Of a stretch of DNA of 64,000 bases, positions 23,072 to 32,433 are shown one piece after another. The notes under the pieces are model-generated. The model saw only the letters and a list, made by a program, of their open reading frames with translations. It was not told where the DNA came from and ran no database searches. Made by a program: the position numbers and the translations under genes. Within the stretch, counting starts at the first letter, position 1. Each line of letters begins with the position of its first letter. This DNA comes from Roseburia sp. 831b (GTDB lineage: Bacteria > Bacillota > Clostridia > Lachnospirales > Lachnospiraceae). The stretch lies in assembly GCF_001940165.2 (NCBI RefSeq), contig NZ_CP135163.1, positions 178,775-242,774 of the forward strand, read 5' to 3'.

Positions 23072-24744
23072 TAGTGTGAAAGAAAGTAGAGGACAGCCAT
23101 AAATGGGCGCACTTTACTAAGCTGTCTAAATCAGGCAACTTTTTAGAGTGTTATAGATATAGTGAATTAGATTAAGAAGCTAATGGTTCATCAGGAGGAA
23201 GTATTCCCTCCCGTTGCAATAGTTTCTTGGCTTGCTTGATAGCTTTTGCCTTTTGTTTTTCAACAAGAGCTACAGGCATATCGATTTTGTAAAGATCGCT
23301 CGGATTCCACTGCTCACCAGTAGACAGCATCTGGTAGATGGCAGTAAGAATCATACGGGCAATAGCGATAATGGCTCTTTTCTTGCCACGACGTTTAACA
23401 AGTGATTCATATTTCTTTTTGTAGTAAGGAGATTTGTCAGATTTTACGGCTGCATGAGCACACTGTACTAATGCAGGTTTGAGGTAGACACCGGCACGTG
23501 TAATCCGAACAGATTTCTTCTTACCAGCAGATTCATTGCTGCCTGGTGTAAGACCAGCCCAGCAACATAAACGTTTGGAACTTGAGAACTGAGACATATC
23601 AGTACCGATTTCGGAGATGATAGTGATTGCACTATCACGTTTGACACCCGGAATGGTACAGAGGAACTGGACAGCATTTTCAAAATCAGGATTAGAAGAA
23701 ATCATATTTTCTATCATTTTATCAACATCGTTGATTTCTGCTGTGATATAATCCATATGTGTGCGGACGAGGCGCACACGGTATTTTTGGGCATCAGTCA
23801 TCTGATATCCTTCGACGGATTCTATAACAGCATCTTCTTTGGATTTGAGGCTCCGAAGAAGCTTAGATGCGATTTCTTCGTGGTTAATGGATGTACCCGA
23901 TTGTTCAAGCAGATAGTCGATAATGGACATGGATGACTTCCCAAAGATATCGGAAACAACAGAATCTAATGCAACATTACAGACAGTAAGAGCATTCTGA
24001 TATCGATTCTTTTCACTTGAACGGCAGGAAACAAGCTTGTAACGATAGCGAGTGTATTCCCTGAGAATACGGACTATCTTACAAGGGATATAGCTGCCTT
24101 TGACAAGTCCGAGACGGAATAAATCCCCAATCCATTTAGAATCTTTGGTATCATCTTTGTTGCCTTTCACAGCCTTTACCCACTTGGGATTGGCAATGAC
24201 AACATTGATCTCATCTTCCAGAAGATTAAAGACAGGAACCCAGTATTTACCTGTGGATTCCATACAGACATCATGGCAATCATTGTCGAGAAGCCATTGC
24301 TTGAATTCAAGAATTGAATTGTTAAAGGTGGAAAAGCGCTTCTTTTGGTAAGAAGGCTCAATGCCACCAGTGGTTTTTACAATTGTGGCAACGAGAAAAG
24401 ATTTGTGAACATCGATACCACAACAGGTTTGATAAGTAACTTTCATAGTCAGACTCCTTTCGTGAATGATAAGAAGCCATTGACTGAACTGCCACACAAT
24501 TAAACTAAGGTGCTTAAACAATTCTTAGTGTACGGATTCATGATGCCACTTATTTGTGCTTGAAAAGGCAGAACTTACACTGATTATTATGCTGTCTAAA
24601 ACGAAGAAAGTTATTACAACTCCTCCTCCCGTGCTTTGTAGTGTAGCTTCTTGCAAACTATTTTACAGCACAGTGTAGAGAGTTGGAACACTTTCATTAC
24701 TATTTGTGCCGCCAGCCGAAGGCGGCGGAATGGAGATTATTATG
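23072..24744 (-). mobile_element. IS110-family insertion sequence, copy 1
   Basis: At least 1673 bp are identical, in reverse orientation, to 62328-64000; position x here corresponds to 87072 minus x there. It contains one transposase gene, about 300 nt of noncoding DNA before it and about 100 nt after it, and no terminal inverted repeats. The long 5' noncoding end is where IS110-group elements encode their bridge RNA. The right boundary (24744) coincides with the start codon of the next gene. Confidence 0.88.
23172..24446 (-). CDS. IS110-family transposase (copy 1)
   Basis: 424 residues from ATG 24446; GAAAGGAG lies 7 nt upstream, and the longer frame has no RBS. The N-terminal DEDD RuvC-like domain starts TCCGIDVHKSFLVATIV (first D), with MESTGKYWVPVF (E). 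The C-terminal Tnp_2 domain has the serine-bearing block FLCTIPGVKRDSAITIISEIGTD and FSSSKRLCCWAGLTPGSNESAGK. IS110 recombinases carry out RNA-guided insertion without classic inverted repeats. Confidence 0.95.
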   Translation of the reverse strand: MKVTYQTCCGIDVHKSFLVATIVKTTGGIEPSYQKKRFSTFNNSILEFKQWLLDNDCHDVCMESTGKYWVPVFNLLEDEINVVIANPKWVKAVKGNKDDTKDSKWIGDLFRLGLVKGSYIPCKIVRILREYTRYRYKLVSCRSSEKNRYQNALTVCNVALDSVVSDIFGKSSMSIIDYLLEQSGTSINHEEIASKLLRSLKSKEDAVIESVEGYQMTDAQKYRVRLVRTHMDYITAEINDVDKMIENMISSNPDFENAVQFLCTIPGVKRDSAITIISEIGTDMSQFSSSKRLCCWAGLTPGSNESAGKKKSVRITRAGVYLKPALVQCAHAAVKSDKSPYYKKKYESLVKRRGKKRAIIAIARMILTAIYQMLSTGEQWNPSDLYKIDMPVALVEKQKAKAIKQAKKLLQREGILPPDEPLAS

Positions 24745-25527
24745 AAAGTCTATGAATTTGGAGAAAAAGAAAAACCTAGCATTATGCTGTTTCCGGGAAC
24801 CTGTTGTCACTGGGAGGGAAACTTTGGACATGTGCTAGAGGATTTACAGCAACATTTTTATACTCTGGTCGTTAGTTACAGCGGCTTTGATGAAACGGAA
24901 TCTGGTACATTTTTGTCTGAATTGGACAAAGTAAAAAAAGTGGAAACTTACATTAAAAATCAATTAGGTGGAAAACTTTTTGCAGCTTATGGATGCTCAC
25001 TTGGAGGCTCTGTGGTGTCACTGCTGGTCGAACGGCAAAACATCCACATCACACACGCCATTCTTGGCTCTAGCGATATGGACCAGGCACCAAAATGGCT
25101 GGCGAAAATAGAAACCGCCATCATGATGCCACTTTTTTATCCTATGATTACCAATCAGCCCGGACCTTTTGCCAGACGGATGATGAAGAAAATGATGAGC
25201 AAAGAAAGTGCCCAGTCTGAGTATCTGAAAAAGTTTATGAAAATGATGGGCATGGATGGAAGCCGTGATTTCTCTTTTCTCTCCAAGGGATCTGTAAAAA
25301 ATCAGTTTTGCACGGACTTATATACCAAGGTCGGAGACAACATTTTGGTAGATGGAACCACCATTCATGTCTTCTATGCCAAAAAGATGGGCGCAAAATA
25401 TTTGAAGCGTTATCACAAACACTTTGCAAGCCCGGTCATTCATGAATACAATTTGCAACACGAAGAATTATTGCTTGATGCCAAACGCTGGACCGCTGAA
25501 ATATGTAAAGCTTGTGGTCTTTCATAA
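24742..25527 (+). CDS. Alpha/beta hydrolase
   Basis: 261 residues from ATG 24742 (GGAG 7 nt upstream); a GTG at 24706 would add 12 residues of insertion-sequence translation. It has IMLFPGTCCHWEGNFGHVL near the oxyanion region and GCSLGG, the nucleophile elbow (G-x-S-x-G). DGTTIHVFYAKKMG carries the likely acid and HEYNLQHEELL the catalytic histidine region. Substrate unknown. The RBS and start codon lie in or at the edge of the IS110 copy, so the native leader has been replaced or truncated. Confidence 0.8.
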   Translation: MKVYEFGEKEKPSIMLFPGTCCHWEGNFGHVLEDLQQHFYTLVVSYSGFDETESGTFLSELDKVKKVETYIKNQLGGKLFAAYGCSLGGSVVSLLVERQNIHITHAILGSSDMDQAPKWLAKIETAIMMPLFYPMITNQPGPFARRMMKKMMSKESAQSEYLKKFMKMMGMDGSRDFSFLSKGSVKNQFCTDLYTKVGDNILVDGTTIHVFYAKKMGAKYLKRYHKHFASPVIHEYNLQHEELLLDAKRWTAEICKACGLS

Positions 25528-25683
25528 TACTGCCTATATAAAGAAAATGTCTGTGGTCTTAAAAAACTTCCTACGAAGTCATAATGAAAAGGAATGTGTA
25601 ATTTTTGCATTGTTTTTTCTCCGTTTATCTTGTGTTTTCTTTTTCTTGATTATAGGTGGAAAATGTCTCCTTGCAAAATACAT

Positions 25684-25728
25684 AAAAAAACGGGTTATCC
25701 ATAGTTTGAAACTATGGATAACCCGTTT
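25684..25728. terminator. Bidirectional terminator between hydrolase and LysR gene
   Basis: A perfect 20-bp stem, AAACGGGTTATCCATAGTTT against AAACTATGGATAACCCGTTT, with A/T-rich flanks. It overlaps the last codons of the LysR gene and serves both converging transcripts. Confidence 0.85.
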
Positions 25729-26626
25729 CGCCTAGATATTTTTTGATTGCATCAAGATAGGTAAAACCCAATCGGCTTATCATTCCTTTGCGATGCGTAA
25801 TATAGCCAATCCGCATTTCATCCTCGTCCGCCAGTGGAACCGCAATAATATCTTTTCCATTTAATTTTTCATCAATCACACCACTGCATACGGTGTAACC
25901 GTTTAGTCCAATCAACAGGTTGAACAAGGTGGCGCGGTCTCTCACACGGATATTTTTCTTCCGCTCTGCCGCAGAAAAAATCTCCTCTGAAAAATAAAAA
26001 GAATTGTGTTCTCCCTGCTCAAAAGAAAGATATGGATAATCTTCCAAATCCTGGTTTGTAACCACTTTTTTCTTTGCAAGTGGATGGTTCCTGCTTATGA
26101 AAACATGCGGTTTTGCAACAAAAAGCGGATGGAATGCCAAGTCGTGGGATTTTAAAATTTTACGGATGACGCTTTCATTAAAATCATTCAAAAACAGGAT
26201 TCCGATTTCACTTCTCATTTTTGCAACGTCTTCTATAATTTCGTATGTCTGCGTCTCCCTTAGGCTAAAATCATACGCTTCCTGTCCGTATTCCTGAATC
26301 AAATCCACAAAAGCATTCACTGCAAAAGAGTAGTGCTGTGTCGAGACGCAAAACTGCTTTTTCCCACCACTGTTTTCCTTGTAGCGCTCTTCTAATATGG
26401 AAGCCTGCTCTAGTACCTGCCTTGCATATCCTAAGAAATCATCCCCCTCTTTTGAAAGACTGATTCCCTTATTTGTTCTGTTAAAGATGACAATATTCAT
26501 CTCTTTTTCCAACTCGTGAATCGCATTTGTGAGACTTGGCTGCGAAATATAGAGTTTATTTGCCGCCTCTGTAATCGTTCCTGTCTCCGCCACGGTCACG
26601 ACATATCTAAGCTGTTGCAGTGTCAT
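25712..26626 (-). CDS. LysR-family transcriptional regulator
   Basis: 304 residues. The N-terminal winged helix begins MTLQQLRYVVTVAETGTITEA with ISQPSLTNAIHELEKEM as the recognition helix. A periplasmic-binding-protein-like effector domain follows. It starts 4 nt inside the stop of the preceding LysR gene, so two LysR regulators are co-transcribed. The genes to the right of the pair (269-aa protein, ThrE exporter) are divergent and may be targets (inference). Confidence 0.9.
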   Translation of the reverse strand: MTLQQLRYVVTVAETGTITEAANKLYISQPSLTNAIHELEKEMNIVIFNRTNKGISLSKEGDDFLGYARQVLEQASILEERYKENSGGKKQFCVSTQHYSFAVNAFVDLIQEYGQEAYDFSLRETQTYEIIEDVAKMRSEIGILFLNDFNESVIRKILKSHDLAFHPLFVAKPHVFISRNHPLAKKKVVTNQDLEDYPYLSFEQGEHNSFYFSEEIFSAAERKKNIRVRDRATLFNLLIGLNGYTVCSGVIDEKLNGKDIIAVPLADEDEMRIGYITHRKGMISRLGFTYLDAIKKYLGETGYP

Positions 26627-27528
26627 TCCTCATTTTTCTCGCTTTCTTCTAATAATATTTTTTTCAGTCTTTGTGCCGCCACGCTCATCGATCGTTTTGA
26701 ATCATACACCATACAAACATAGCGTTTTGGTATTTTTTCTTTTAACGGGATATGGCACACCTCTTGTTTCTCAAGTGCCTCTTTTGCCATTTCTTCCGGC
26801 AAAAACGCTAATCCAAGTTCACTTTTCACAAGCGGCAATACCTGATCCGTGGTCGCCGCTTCCGTGTCCGGCACGATTTCAAGCCCACACACCAAAAATA
26901 ACTGATTGTAAAAATAGTAAGTCGTCGTCTGCTTTCCAAGGCAGATAAACGGGTATTGCCTGATATCCTTAAGAGACATTTCCTGATGTTTCAGTGCCTC
27001 GAACGATCTTCCACCAATTAAGATTTCCTGGAAGCCCTTTAACCGAATTTCCTTTAACGGCGCCTCGATATTTGTTGGCGTCGTTGTCAAAGCGAAATCA
27101 ATTTCTCCATTTTGAACTGCACGAATTGCCTGTGGTGTGGAATGATTGTGTATTTTTAGTCCCACTCCCGGATATTGTGTATGGAATTTTTTTAGTCTGT
27201 CCAATAAATAGATATTAAGTGCAATCTCACTGGCACCAATCGAGATACTGCCATGTTCTAACCCTACACTTTCAGACAGCTCTTCCTCCGCCAGTTGAAG
27301 CTGCCGCATCGCAACAGACACCCTTGCATACAGCCTCTCCCCTTCCGGCGTCAGGCAGACTCCTCTGTTTGTCCGGGTAAAAAGCGTACAATTCACCTCC
27401 TGTTCCAGACAGTTCATCGCCCGTGTAACATTCGGCTGGCTGCTGTTTAACGCATGTGCTGCTTTTGTTAAATTCTGATATTTCGCAACATAATAAAAAA
27501 TCTTGTAATATTCAAAATTTATATCCAT
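26623..27528 (-). CDS. LysR-family transcriptional regulator (first of a tandem pair)
   Basis: 301 residues with the LysR helix-turn-helix (FEYYKIFYYVAKYQNLTKAA; SSQPNVTRAMNCLEQEV) and effector domain (HGSISIGASEIALNIYLLD). It is divergent from the 269-aa gene with ~150 bp between them, the usual position for a LysR that controls its neighbour. Sequence similarity to the second LysR is limited to the fold, so the pair is probably not a recent duplication. Confidence 0.9.
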   Translation of the reverse strand: MDINFEYYKIFYYVAKYQNLTKAAHALNSSQPNVTRAMNCLEQEVNCTLFTRTNRGVCLTPEGERLYARVSVAMRQLQLAEEELSESVGLEHGSISIGASEIALNIYLLDRLKKFHTQYPGVGLKIHNHSTPQAIRAVQNGEIDFALTTTPTNIEAPLKEIRLKGFQEILIGGRSFEALKHQEMSLKDIRQYPFICLGKQTTTYYFYNQLFLVCGLEIVPDTEAATTDQVLPLVKSELGLAFLPEEMAKEALEKQEVCHIPLKEKIPKRYVCMVYDSKRSMSVAAQRLKKILLEESEKNEE

Positions 27529-27680
27529 TCCATCTCTCCGTGGTATATCAAATCCTTATTGTTATCATATCAAAAATATCTTTTACTTATCTCTATACTC
27601 AAATTATAATCACGTTAGATAGAAAAAAGCAATAGCGAAAAAGAGATTGTTTTCTATCCTTTCAGTATTTAAGGAAAGGC

Positions 27681-28490
27681 ATGGTGATTTTTATGTCACT
27701 TGTATTACCAAGAGAAGAAGAAGTTGAAAAAATGTTTTCAAGAATCCTTTCTTCTGATGAGTTCTGCGAAAGACTTATGGATACTTTCTATGATCATTTA
27801 TGTGATGACAACAGGGATACCGATTCCGACCCGCATCATTTTGCGGAAGTTCTACTAAACGCCTACAAAAACGGCGATGTGAGCGCACTTTTACTTGAAA
27901 TCTGCAACCGCAGTATGTTCGATCTTTTAAAAGAAGCTTACCTGATTCCAAAGCGTTTCCACGGAAAATGCGGAGAAAATCCTATCCTGCTTACCGATGC
28001 AGATGGAAATCTGCTAGAAGATAAAAAAGAGCTTGTTTCCAAACATGAATATAAAAAATTTTCTGAAATTTATCAGGCGCATCCGGCTGCTCCACGTTCC
28101 AAACTGTATCTTGCGGACGGCTATGACCTTGTAAGATACTACACTTCCGGCATGAACACCTGCGAAAAACCGGAAAATAAGGAGCGCGGTATTCTGATTT
28201 TATACGCTCTTCCTGATACCAAAAAATTAAATCTGACGGAAGCACAGGCATACGATACTGTCTGGTCTACTTTTCATGAAATACAAAAAGAGGCGTTTTC
28301 TGCCATTGTCTATTACGGTCAGGAAACCGGGCTTAAATCAGGGAAATCTTTTGATGAGCTTGGCGTCCTTTTGCCGATTCACCAGTTTGAGGCAAAAATG
28401 TTGCAGCATCTTAGCGTGATAGATGGGCTTGTTCTTTCCTGCCGTGAAAAAATGTTAAAGACTGCAGGCGCTGACAGCCTGGATTTATAA
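27681..28490 (+). CDS. Hypothetical protein linked to ThrE exporter
   Basis: 269 residues from ATG 27681, or 265 from ATG 27693; both have purine-rich upstream sequence. It is soluble and largely helical: EEEVEKMFSRILSSDEFCERLMDTFYDHL at the start (motif spans residues 11-39), YKNGDVSALLLEICNRSMFDLLKEAY, and a C-terminal LPIHQFEAKMLQHLSVIDG. I do not recognise a family. It is divergent from the LysR pair and followed 25 nt later by the ThrE-type exporter, so it is probably part of a LysR-controlled export or amino-acid-related unit. Confidence 0.6.
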   Translation: MVIFMSLVLPREEEVEKMFSRILSSDEFCERLMDTFYDHLCDDNRDTDSDPHHFAEVLLNAYKNGDVSALLLEICNRSMFDLLKEAYLIPKRFHGKCGENPILLTDADGNLLEDKKELVSKHEYKKFSEIYQAHPAAPRSKLYLADGYDLVRYYTSGMNTCEKPENKERGILILYALPDTKKLNLTEAQAYDTVWSTFHEIQKEAFSAIVYYGQETGLKSGKSFDELGVLLPIHQFEAKMLQHLSVIDGLVLSCREKMLKTAGADSLDL

Positions 28491-28515
28491 TTTTTGTTGA
28501 AATGGAGGCACCACT

Positions 28516-29856
28516 ATGAAGGCCGCAAATTGTCAGACATCGTTAAAAAAGAATCACATGGATATCCTTTGGCATGAGTATGCAGACAAAACGGATTCCA
28601 CTCCAATTACAAATGCAAGTCTGTCCGCAAAGGCATCTGTTGTCGGAAGAGTCGGTATCATGATGCTTTCCTGTGGCACCGGTGCATGGCGTGTCCGCAG
28701 TTCCATGAATGAATTATCAGAACTTATGAATATCACCTGCACGGTTGATATCGGCCTGATGTCCATCAATTATACCTGCTTTGATGGCAATGACAGTTTT
28801 AGTCAATCCTTATGCCTTACAACTACGGGTGTAAATACATCACAGCTTCATCGGCTTGAAACATTTGTATCCGATTTTTCCGAAAAAGAAATCACGCAAA
28901 GCTGTGAACAGATTCATTCCGGTCTTGACCAGATTGAACAGATACATGGTTTGTACACACCATCTACCCTTGCCATTGCTGCCGCGTTGGCCTGTGGCGC
29001 TTTTACATTTCTTCTTGGCGGCGGAATTGTTGAAATGTTATGTGCCTTTGCAGGTGCCGGAATTGGAAATTACCTCCGATGCAAACTTTCCAAACATCAT
29101 TTTACACTGTTTTTATGCATCATTACTTCTGTATCCGCAGCCTGCCTTACCTACACCGTCCTCTTGAAACTGTTAGAGCTCATCTTTTCCGTAAACTTAG
29201 AGCATGAGGCCGGTTACATCTGTTCGATGTTATTTATCATTCCAGGCTTTCCCTTTATCACAAGTGGAATTGACCTTGCGAAATTAGACATGCGGTCTGG
29301 AACAGAACGACTTATGTATTCTCTTATTATCATAACCGTTGCCACCATGACTGCCTGGATTTTGGCAATGCTGCTCGGATTAAAACCTCTTCCATTTCTG
29401 CCTTTAAATCTGGCATTATGGCAGTGGATTCTGCTTCGCCTGCTGGCTAGTTTTTGCGGGGTCTTTGGCTTCTCGATTATGTTTAACAGCCCCCTGCGGC
29501 TTGCAACGGCTGCCGGCATTATCGGTGCTGTTTCAAACACCCTTCGCTTGGAATGTATTGACCTTTTTTCCATGCCACCCGCTGTTGCAGCTTTCCTTGG
29601 AGCATTTTTTGCAGGAATTCTTGCCTCTACCTTAAAAGGTGTCGCCGGATATCCAAGGATTTCCATTACAGTTCCATCCATTGTTATCATGGTTCCCGGA
29701 CTTTACTTGTATAAGGGCTTTTATAACCTTGGTATTATGAATCTTACCGTAGCTGCCTCCTGGCTGACTTCTGCGCTGCTTATTATCTTAGCTTTGCCGT
29801 TAGGACTGATTTTTGCAAGAATCCTTACAGATAAAACCTTCCGGTATTGCACGTAA
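28516..29856 (+). CDS. ThrE-family threonine/serine exporter (fused two-domain form)
   Basis: 446 residues with GGAGG 7 nt before the ATG. The N-terminal cytoplasmic part (LSAKASVVGRVGIMMLSCGTG, VDIGLMSINYTCFDG) is the ThrE domain. About ten TM segments follow, comprising the ThrE membrane part (SMLFIIPGFPFITSGIDLAK) and the smaller ThrE_2/DUF3815 part (GVAGYPRISITVPSIVIMVPG). Members export threonine, serine or related small substrates. It is downstream of the 269-aa gene in one operon. Confidence 0.85.
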   Translation: MKAANCQTSLKKNHMDILWHEYADKTDSTPITNASLSAKASVVGRVGIMMLSCGTGAWRVRSSMNELSELMNITCTVDIGLMSINYTCFDGNDSFSQSLCLTTTGVNTSQLHRLETFVSDFSEKEITQSCEQIHSGLDQIEQIHGLYTPSTLAIAAALACGAFTFLLGGGIVEMLCAFAGAGIGNYLRCKLSKHHFTLFLCIITSVSAACLTYTVLLKLLELIFSVNLEHEAGYICSMLFIIPGFPFITSGIDLAKLDMRSGTERLMYSLIIITVATMTAWILAMLLGLKPLPFLPLNLALWQWILLRLLASFCGVFGFSIMFNSPLRLATAAGIIGAVSNTLRLECIDLFSMPPAVAAFLGAFFAGILASTLKGVAGYPRISITVPSIVIMVPGLYLYKGFYNLGIMNLTVAASWLTSALLIILALPLGLIFARILTDKTFRYCT

Positions 29857-29871
29857 AAAGGTGTGCTGTTC

Positions 29872-30253
29872 CTACCTGCTCATTGCCTCCATCACATACA
29901 TTTCTCCAGGCGTCAAAAAGCGGTCTTCGTAATATTTTTTTACAATTCTCCACTATGGTTTCCGCAAAGTTCCGGGCGTATTTCAACACTAAGTTCTATC
30001 GCATCTTCCAAGTCCTCTAATCTAAAATAACCAAAGTAGGTTCCGCTCTTTAAAACCTTATAAAATTCCTTTTTCGGATATTTTCGTCTGTAAAACCAAT
30101 CCCCTTATCTAAGCACTCCTCCCAGCCTGGATAATTATATACCGCGTATTCACCCTGATATTTCCAGTCACACAGTTCCTTTGCGTCTGCCTCCTCGAAT
30201 GGTACAACAGTAAACAGCTCCGCAGCTTTTGTAATCTTCTGTAAAGAATTCAT
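29872..30253 (-). pseudogene. GNAT acetyltransferase pseudogene (two frameshifts)
   Basis: The open frame from ATG 30253 encodes AELFTVVPFEEADAKELCDW and stops after 67 residues. In a second frame the protein continues EFYKVLKSGTYFGYFRLED to ELCGNHSGEL, and in a third VKKYYEDRFLTPGEMYVMEA to a TAG at 29874-29872. All are recognisable pieces of one small GNAT enzyme. Both shifts are at short A runs. The start overlaps the AAA-ATPase stop (ATGA), so the gene was once translationally coupled. Confidence 0.75.
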
Positions 30254-32208
30254 TCCATGGCAACTAAAACCTCTTTCCCCTCAAACGCAAATCCCAGTTT
30301 ACAAATACGCTCTTTTCGGATACCGACAGCAATCAAATCTGCCTCGTATTGTCTCTCTTCTATCTGACGGAGTGCATTTGCCGCGGTTTCCTCAAGACTC
30401 TTTTCTTTCCTTCCATCGAATACTTTAAATTCCATGATAAAAGCATCCCCGTCCGGTTGCAGCGGATAAAGTGCAATATCGTATCTGCCACGTCCACTTT
30501 CCCGGTTTGAGACAATGCGATATTGGTCTTTCAAAGAAACAATCAGCCCCAATACAAGTCCATGGAAAAAATTTTCCGGTGCTCTTCTTGAAGAAGCTCC
30601 TGTATCAAAATAACTCATGGAAGAATATGTGATGTCAAGAAGAACATCCTCCATTTCATCCGTATCATGTTTCAGCAAAGCCTTTATAAATTCATTGTAG
30701 TACAATTGCCCATTCTCAAACATTCCTAAAATCTCATTTCGGAACATGCTCATAACTTCGAGATTTGTGACAGACAGGTCACATTCTGTATACTCCTGAT
30801 ATTTCACTACATGATCAGCTTTTATATAGCCAATGGAAAGCAACAAAGACCACAGACTGTTTTCGTCCCCGTCCATATACTGAAATGTAAGATTCTCATT
30901 TATCTTTTTATGCACAACATTTCCAGCCATGAGCTGTTCTATCTCATGCTTGCTTCGCACTGGATGCCTGCGGATGATATCTCCAATCATTTTATTGCTG
31001 CTCGTATTAATCCAATATGAAATTAACTGACCCCTGTCCAGGAAATTACAAATAGACCACGGATTGTAAATGTCTTTGTGTTTTCCGAAAATAAAACCAT
31101 CATACATCGCCTTGACCTCCTGAAACCGGTCCATATTCTGACATTTCAGGGCATCCATCACTTCCTGCTCTGTGAACCCAAAACAGTCACTGTATTCGTC
31201 ATCTGTCACCGTGTAAGTTTCGATGTTGTTGAGGTCTGAAAAAAGCGAATTCTTAGAGACCTTCGTCACACCCGTTATGATAGCCCGGTAAAACATCTCA
31301 TTTTCTTTAAATGTACTGTGAAATAACCCCCTGCAGGTCTCTATCATCTCATCCCAATATCCACCGGCATATGCTTCTAACAATGGGGTATCATATTCAT
31401 CCAATAGAATAATTGGCTTTCTGCCATAATGCTGATACACCAGACTACACAATTTATGAATACTGTTTTCGACAACACCTTCTTCTCCATGAAATAGTGC
31501 CTCTTTGATTTCTAAAAATTCCGCCTTATCATAATCATCTAACTTTTCACTTCCAAGAAGATATTCATGCATACGATACATCGATTCTAAACTGCTCATC
31601 ATTCCACGTATACTGTGCGCATAATCTCTTCCTTTGCAGCTTCCAAAACTCACTGAAATCGTTGGAATCGTACCAAACTGCTCCCTGCAGAATGTGTCTT
31701 TCCAAACCTTGAGTTTCTCAAAATACTCCGGATGTTTGGCATACTCAGGAGCAAAAAACGCACGCACTGTACTGAGTAACAGCGTCTTTCCAAAGCGGCG
31801 CGGTCTGGTTATAAGGGAAACTTTCGCACTGGTGCGAGCCCACTCCGAAATAAAATGAGTTTTATCCACATAAAATTTTTTCTTACTTGCAAAATCTGCA
31901 AAGTTCTGAAAGCCAATTCCTAAATCAGGAGAGTCAAGATATGGATTTTCTTTTAAAATATGAGACAACCCCTCCATGTATGCAACCAGGCTCTTCTTTT
32001 CTTCTGATAATTTACCCCGTTCCTCAAATTCTAGTAAAATCTGCTCTCGTTCTGACATCTTGACATAGGAACTGACAGACTTTCCCTCTATCGTACGCTG
32101 TACATAAGGTTGCTTCTTTCCATTAATTGTCTTATAAGTAAGCGTTCCCTTCGGCAGTTGCTCCAGTCTCTCCTCTATTTCCTCAATGCGTCTCTTTGGA
32201 TTGCTCAT
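30250..32208 (-). CDS. AAA-ATPase-like / PD-(D/E)XK nuclease family protein
   Basis: 652 residues from ATG 32208 (AAAGGAG 6 nt upstream). The first ~90 residues are a coiled, charged region. Then comes the AAA-ATPase_like domain with FADFASKKKFYVDKTHFI, RPRRFGKTLLL (Walker A-like) and IILLDEYDTPL (Walker B). The C-terminal PDDEXK_9-type domain has GRYDIALYPLQPDGDAFIMEFKV and ALRQIEERQY. The family is expanded in gut anaerobes and probably mobile; its role (defence, DNA processing) is not established. A large palindrome lies just upstream. Confidence 0.88.
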   Translation of the reverse strand: MSNPKRRIEEIEERLEQLPKGTLTYKTINGKKQPYVQRTIEGKSVSSYVKMSEREQILLEFEERGKLSEEKKSLVAYMEGLSHILKENPYLDSPDLGIGFQNFADFASKKKFYVDKTHFISEWARTSAKVSLITRPRRFGKTLLLSTVRAFFAPEYAKHPEYFEKLKVWKDTFCREQFGTIPTISVSFGSCKGRDYAHSIRGMMSSLESMYRMHEYLLGSEKLDDYDKAEFLEIKEALFHGEEGVVENSIHKLCSLVYQHYGRKPIILLDEYDTPLLEAYAGGYWDEMIETCRGLFHSTFKENEMFYRAIITGVTKVSKNSLFSDLNNIETYTVTDDEYSDCFGFTEQEVMDALKCQNMDRFQEVKAMYDGFIFGKHKDIYNPWSICNFLDRGQLISYWINTSSNKMIGDIIRRHPVRSKHEIEQLMAGNVVHKKINENLTFQYMDGDENSLWSLLLSIGYIKADHVVKYQEYTECDLSVTNLEVMSMFRNEILGMFENGQLYYNEFIKALLKHDTDEMEDVLLDITYSSMSYFDTGASSRRAPENFFHGLVLGLIVSLKDQYRIVSNRESGRGRYDIALYPLQPDGDAFIMEFKVFDGRKEKSLEETAANALRQIEERQYEADLIAVGIRKERICKLGFAFEGKEVLVAME

Positions 32209-32243
32209 GATAACTCCTTTCAGGATTATTGGTTCTCGCAAAA

Positions 32244-32288
32244 ATGGTTATGATTGGTTATATCTATTATATAACCAATCATAACCAT
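32244..32288. promoter_or_regulatory. Perfect 45-bp palindrome upstream of the AAA-ATPase gene
   Basis: ATGGTTATGATTGGTTATAT (32244-32263) is followed by a 5-nt loop and its exact reverse complement (32269-32288). The centre is ~58 bp before the start at 32208. There is no U-run, so an operator or leader hairpin is more likely than a terminator. Confidence 0.6.
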
Positions 32289-32433
32289 TGTAAATATGTA
32301 CGCATCTGCATTTTTAAGTACCGCCGGGAAAAGATTCGCCATGCTAAGATTTTATATCCAATTATATGCTTTTTTCAAGAGATTTCGTGTGTTTTGTCAA
32401 ATATTCCTTTTGGAGGGTTGTCTCTTCTTGCTC

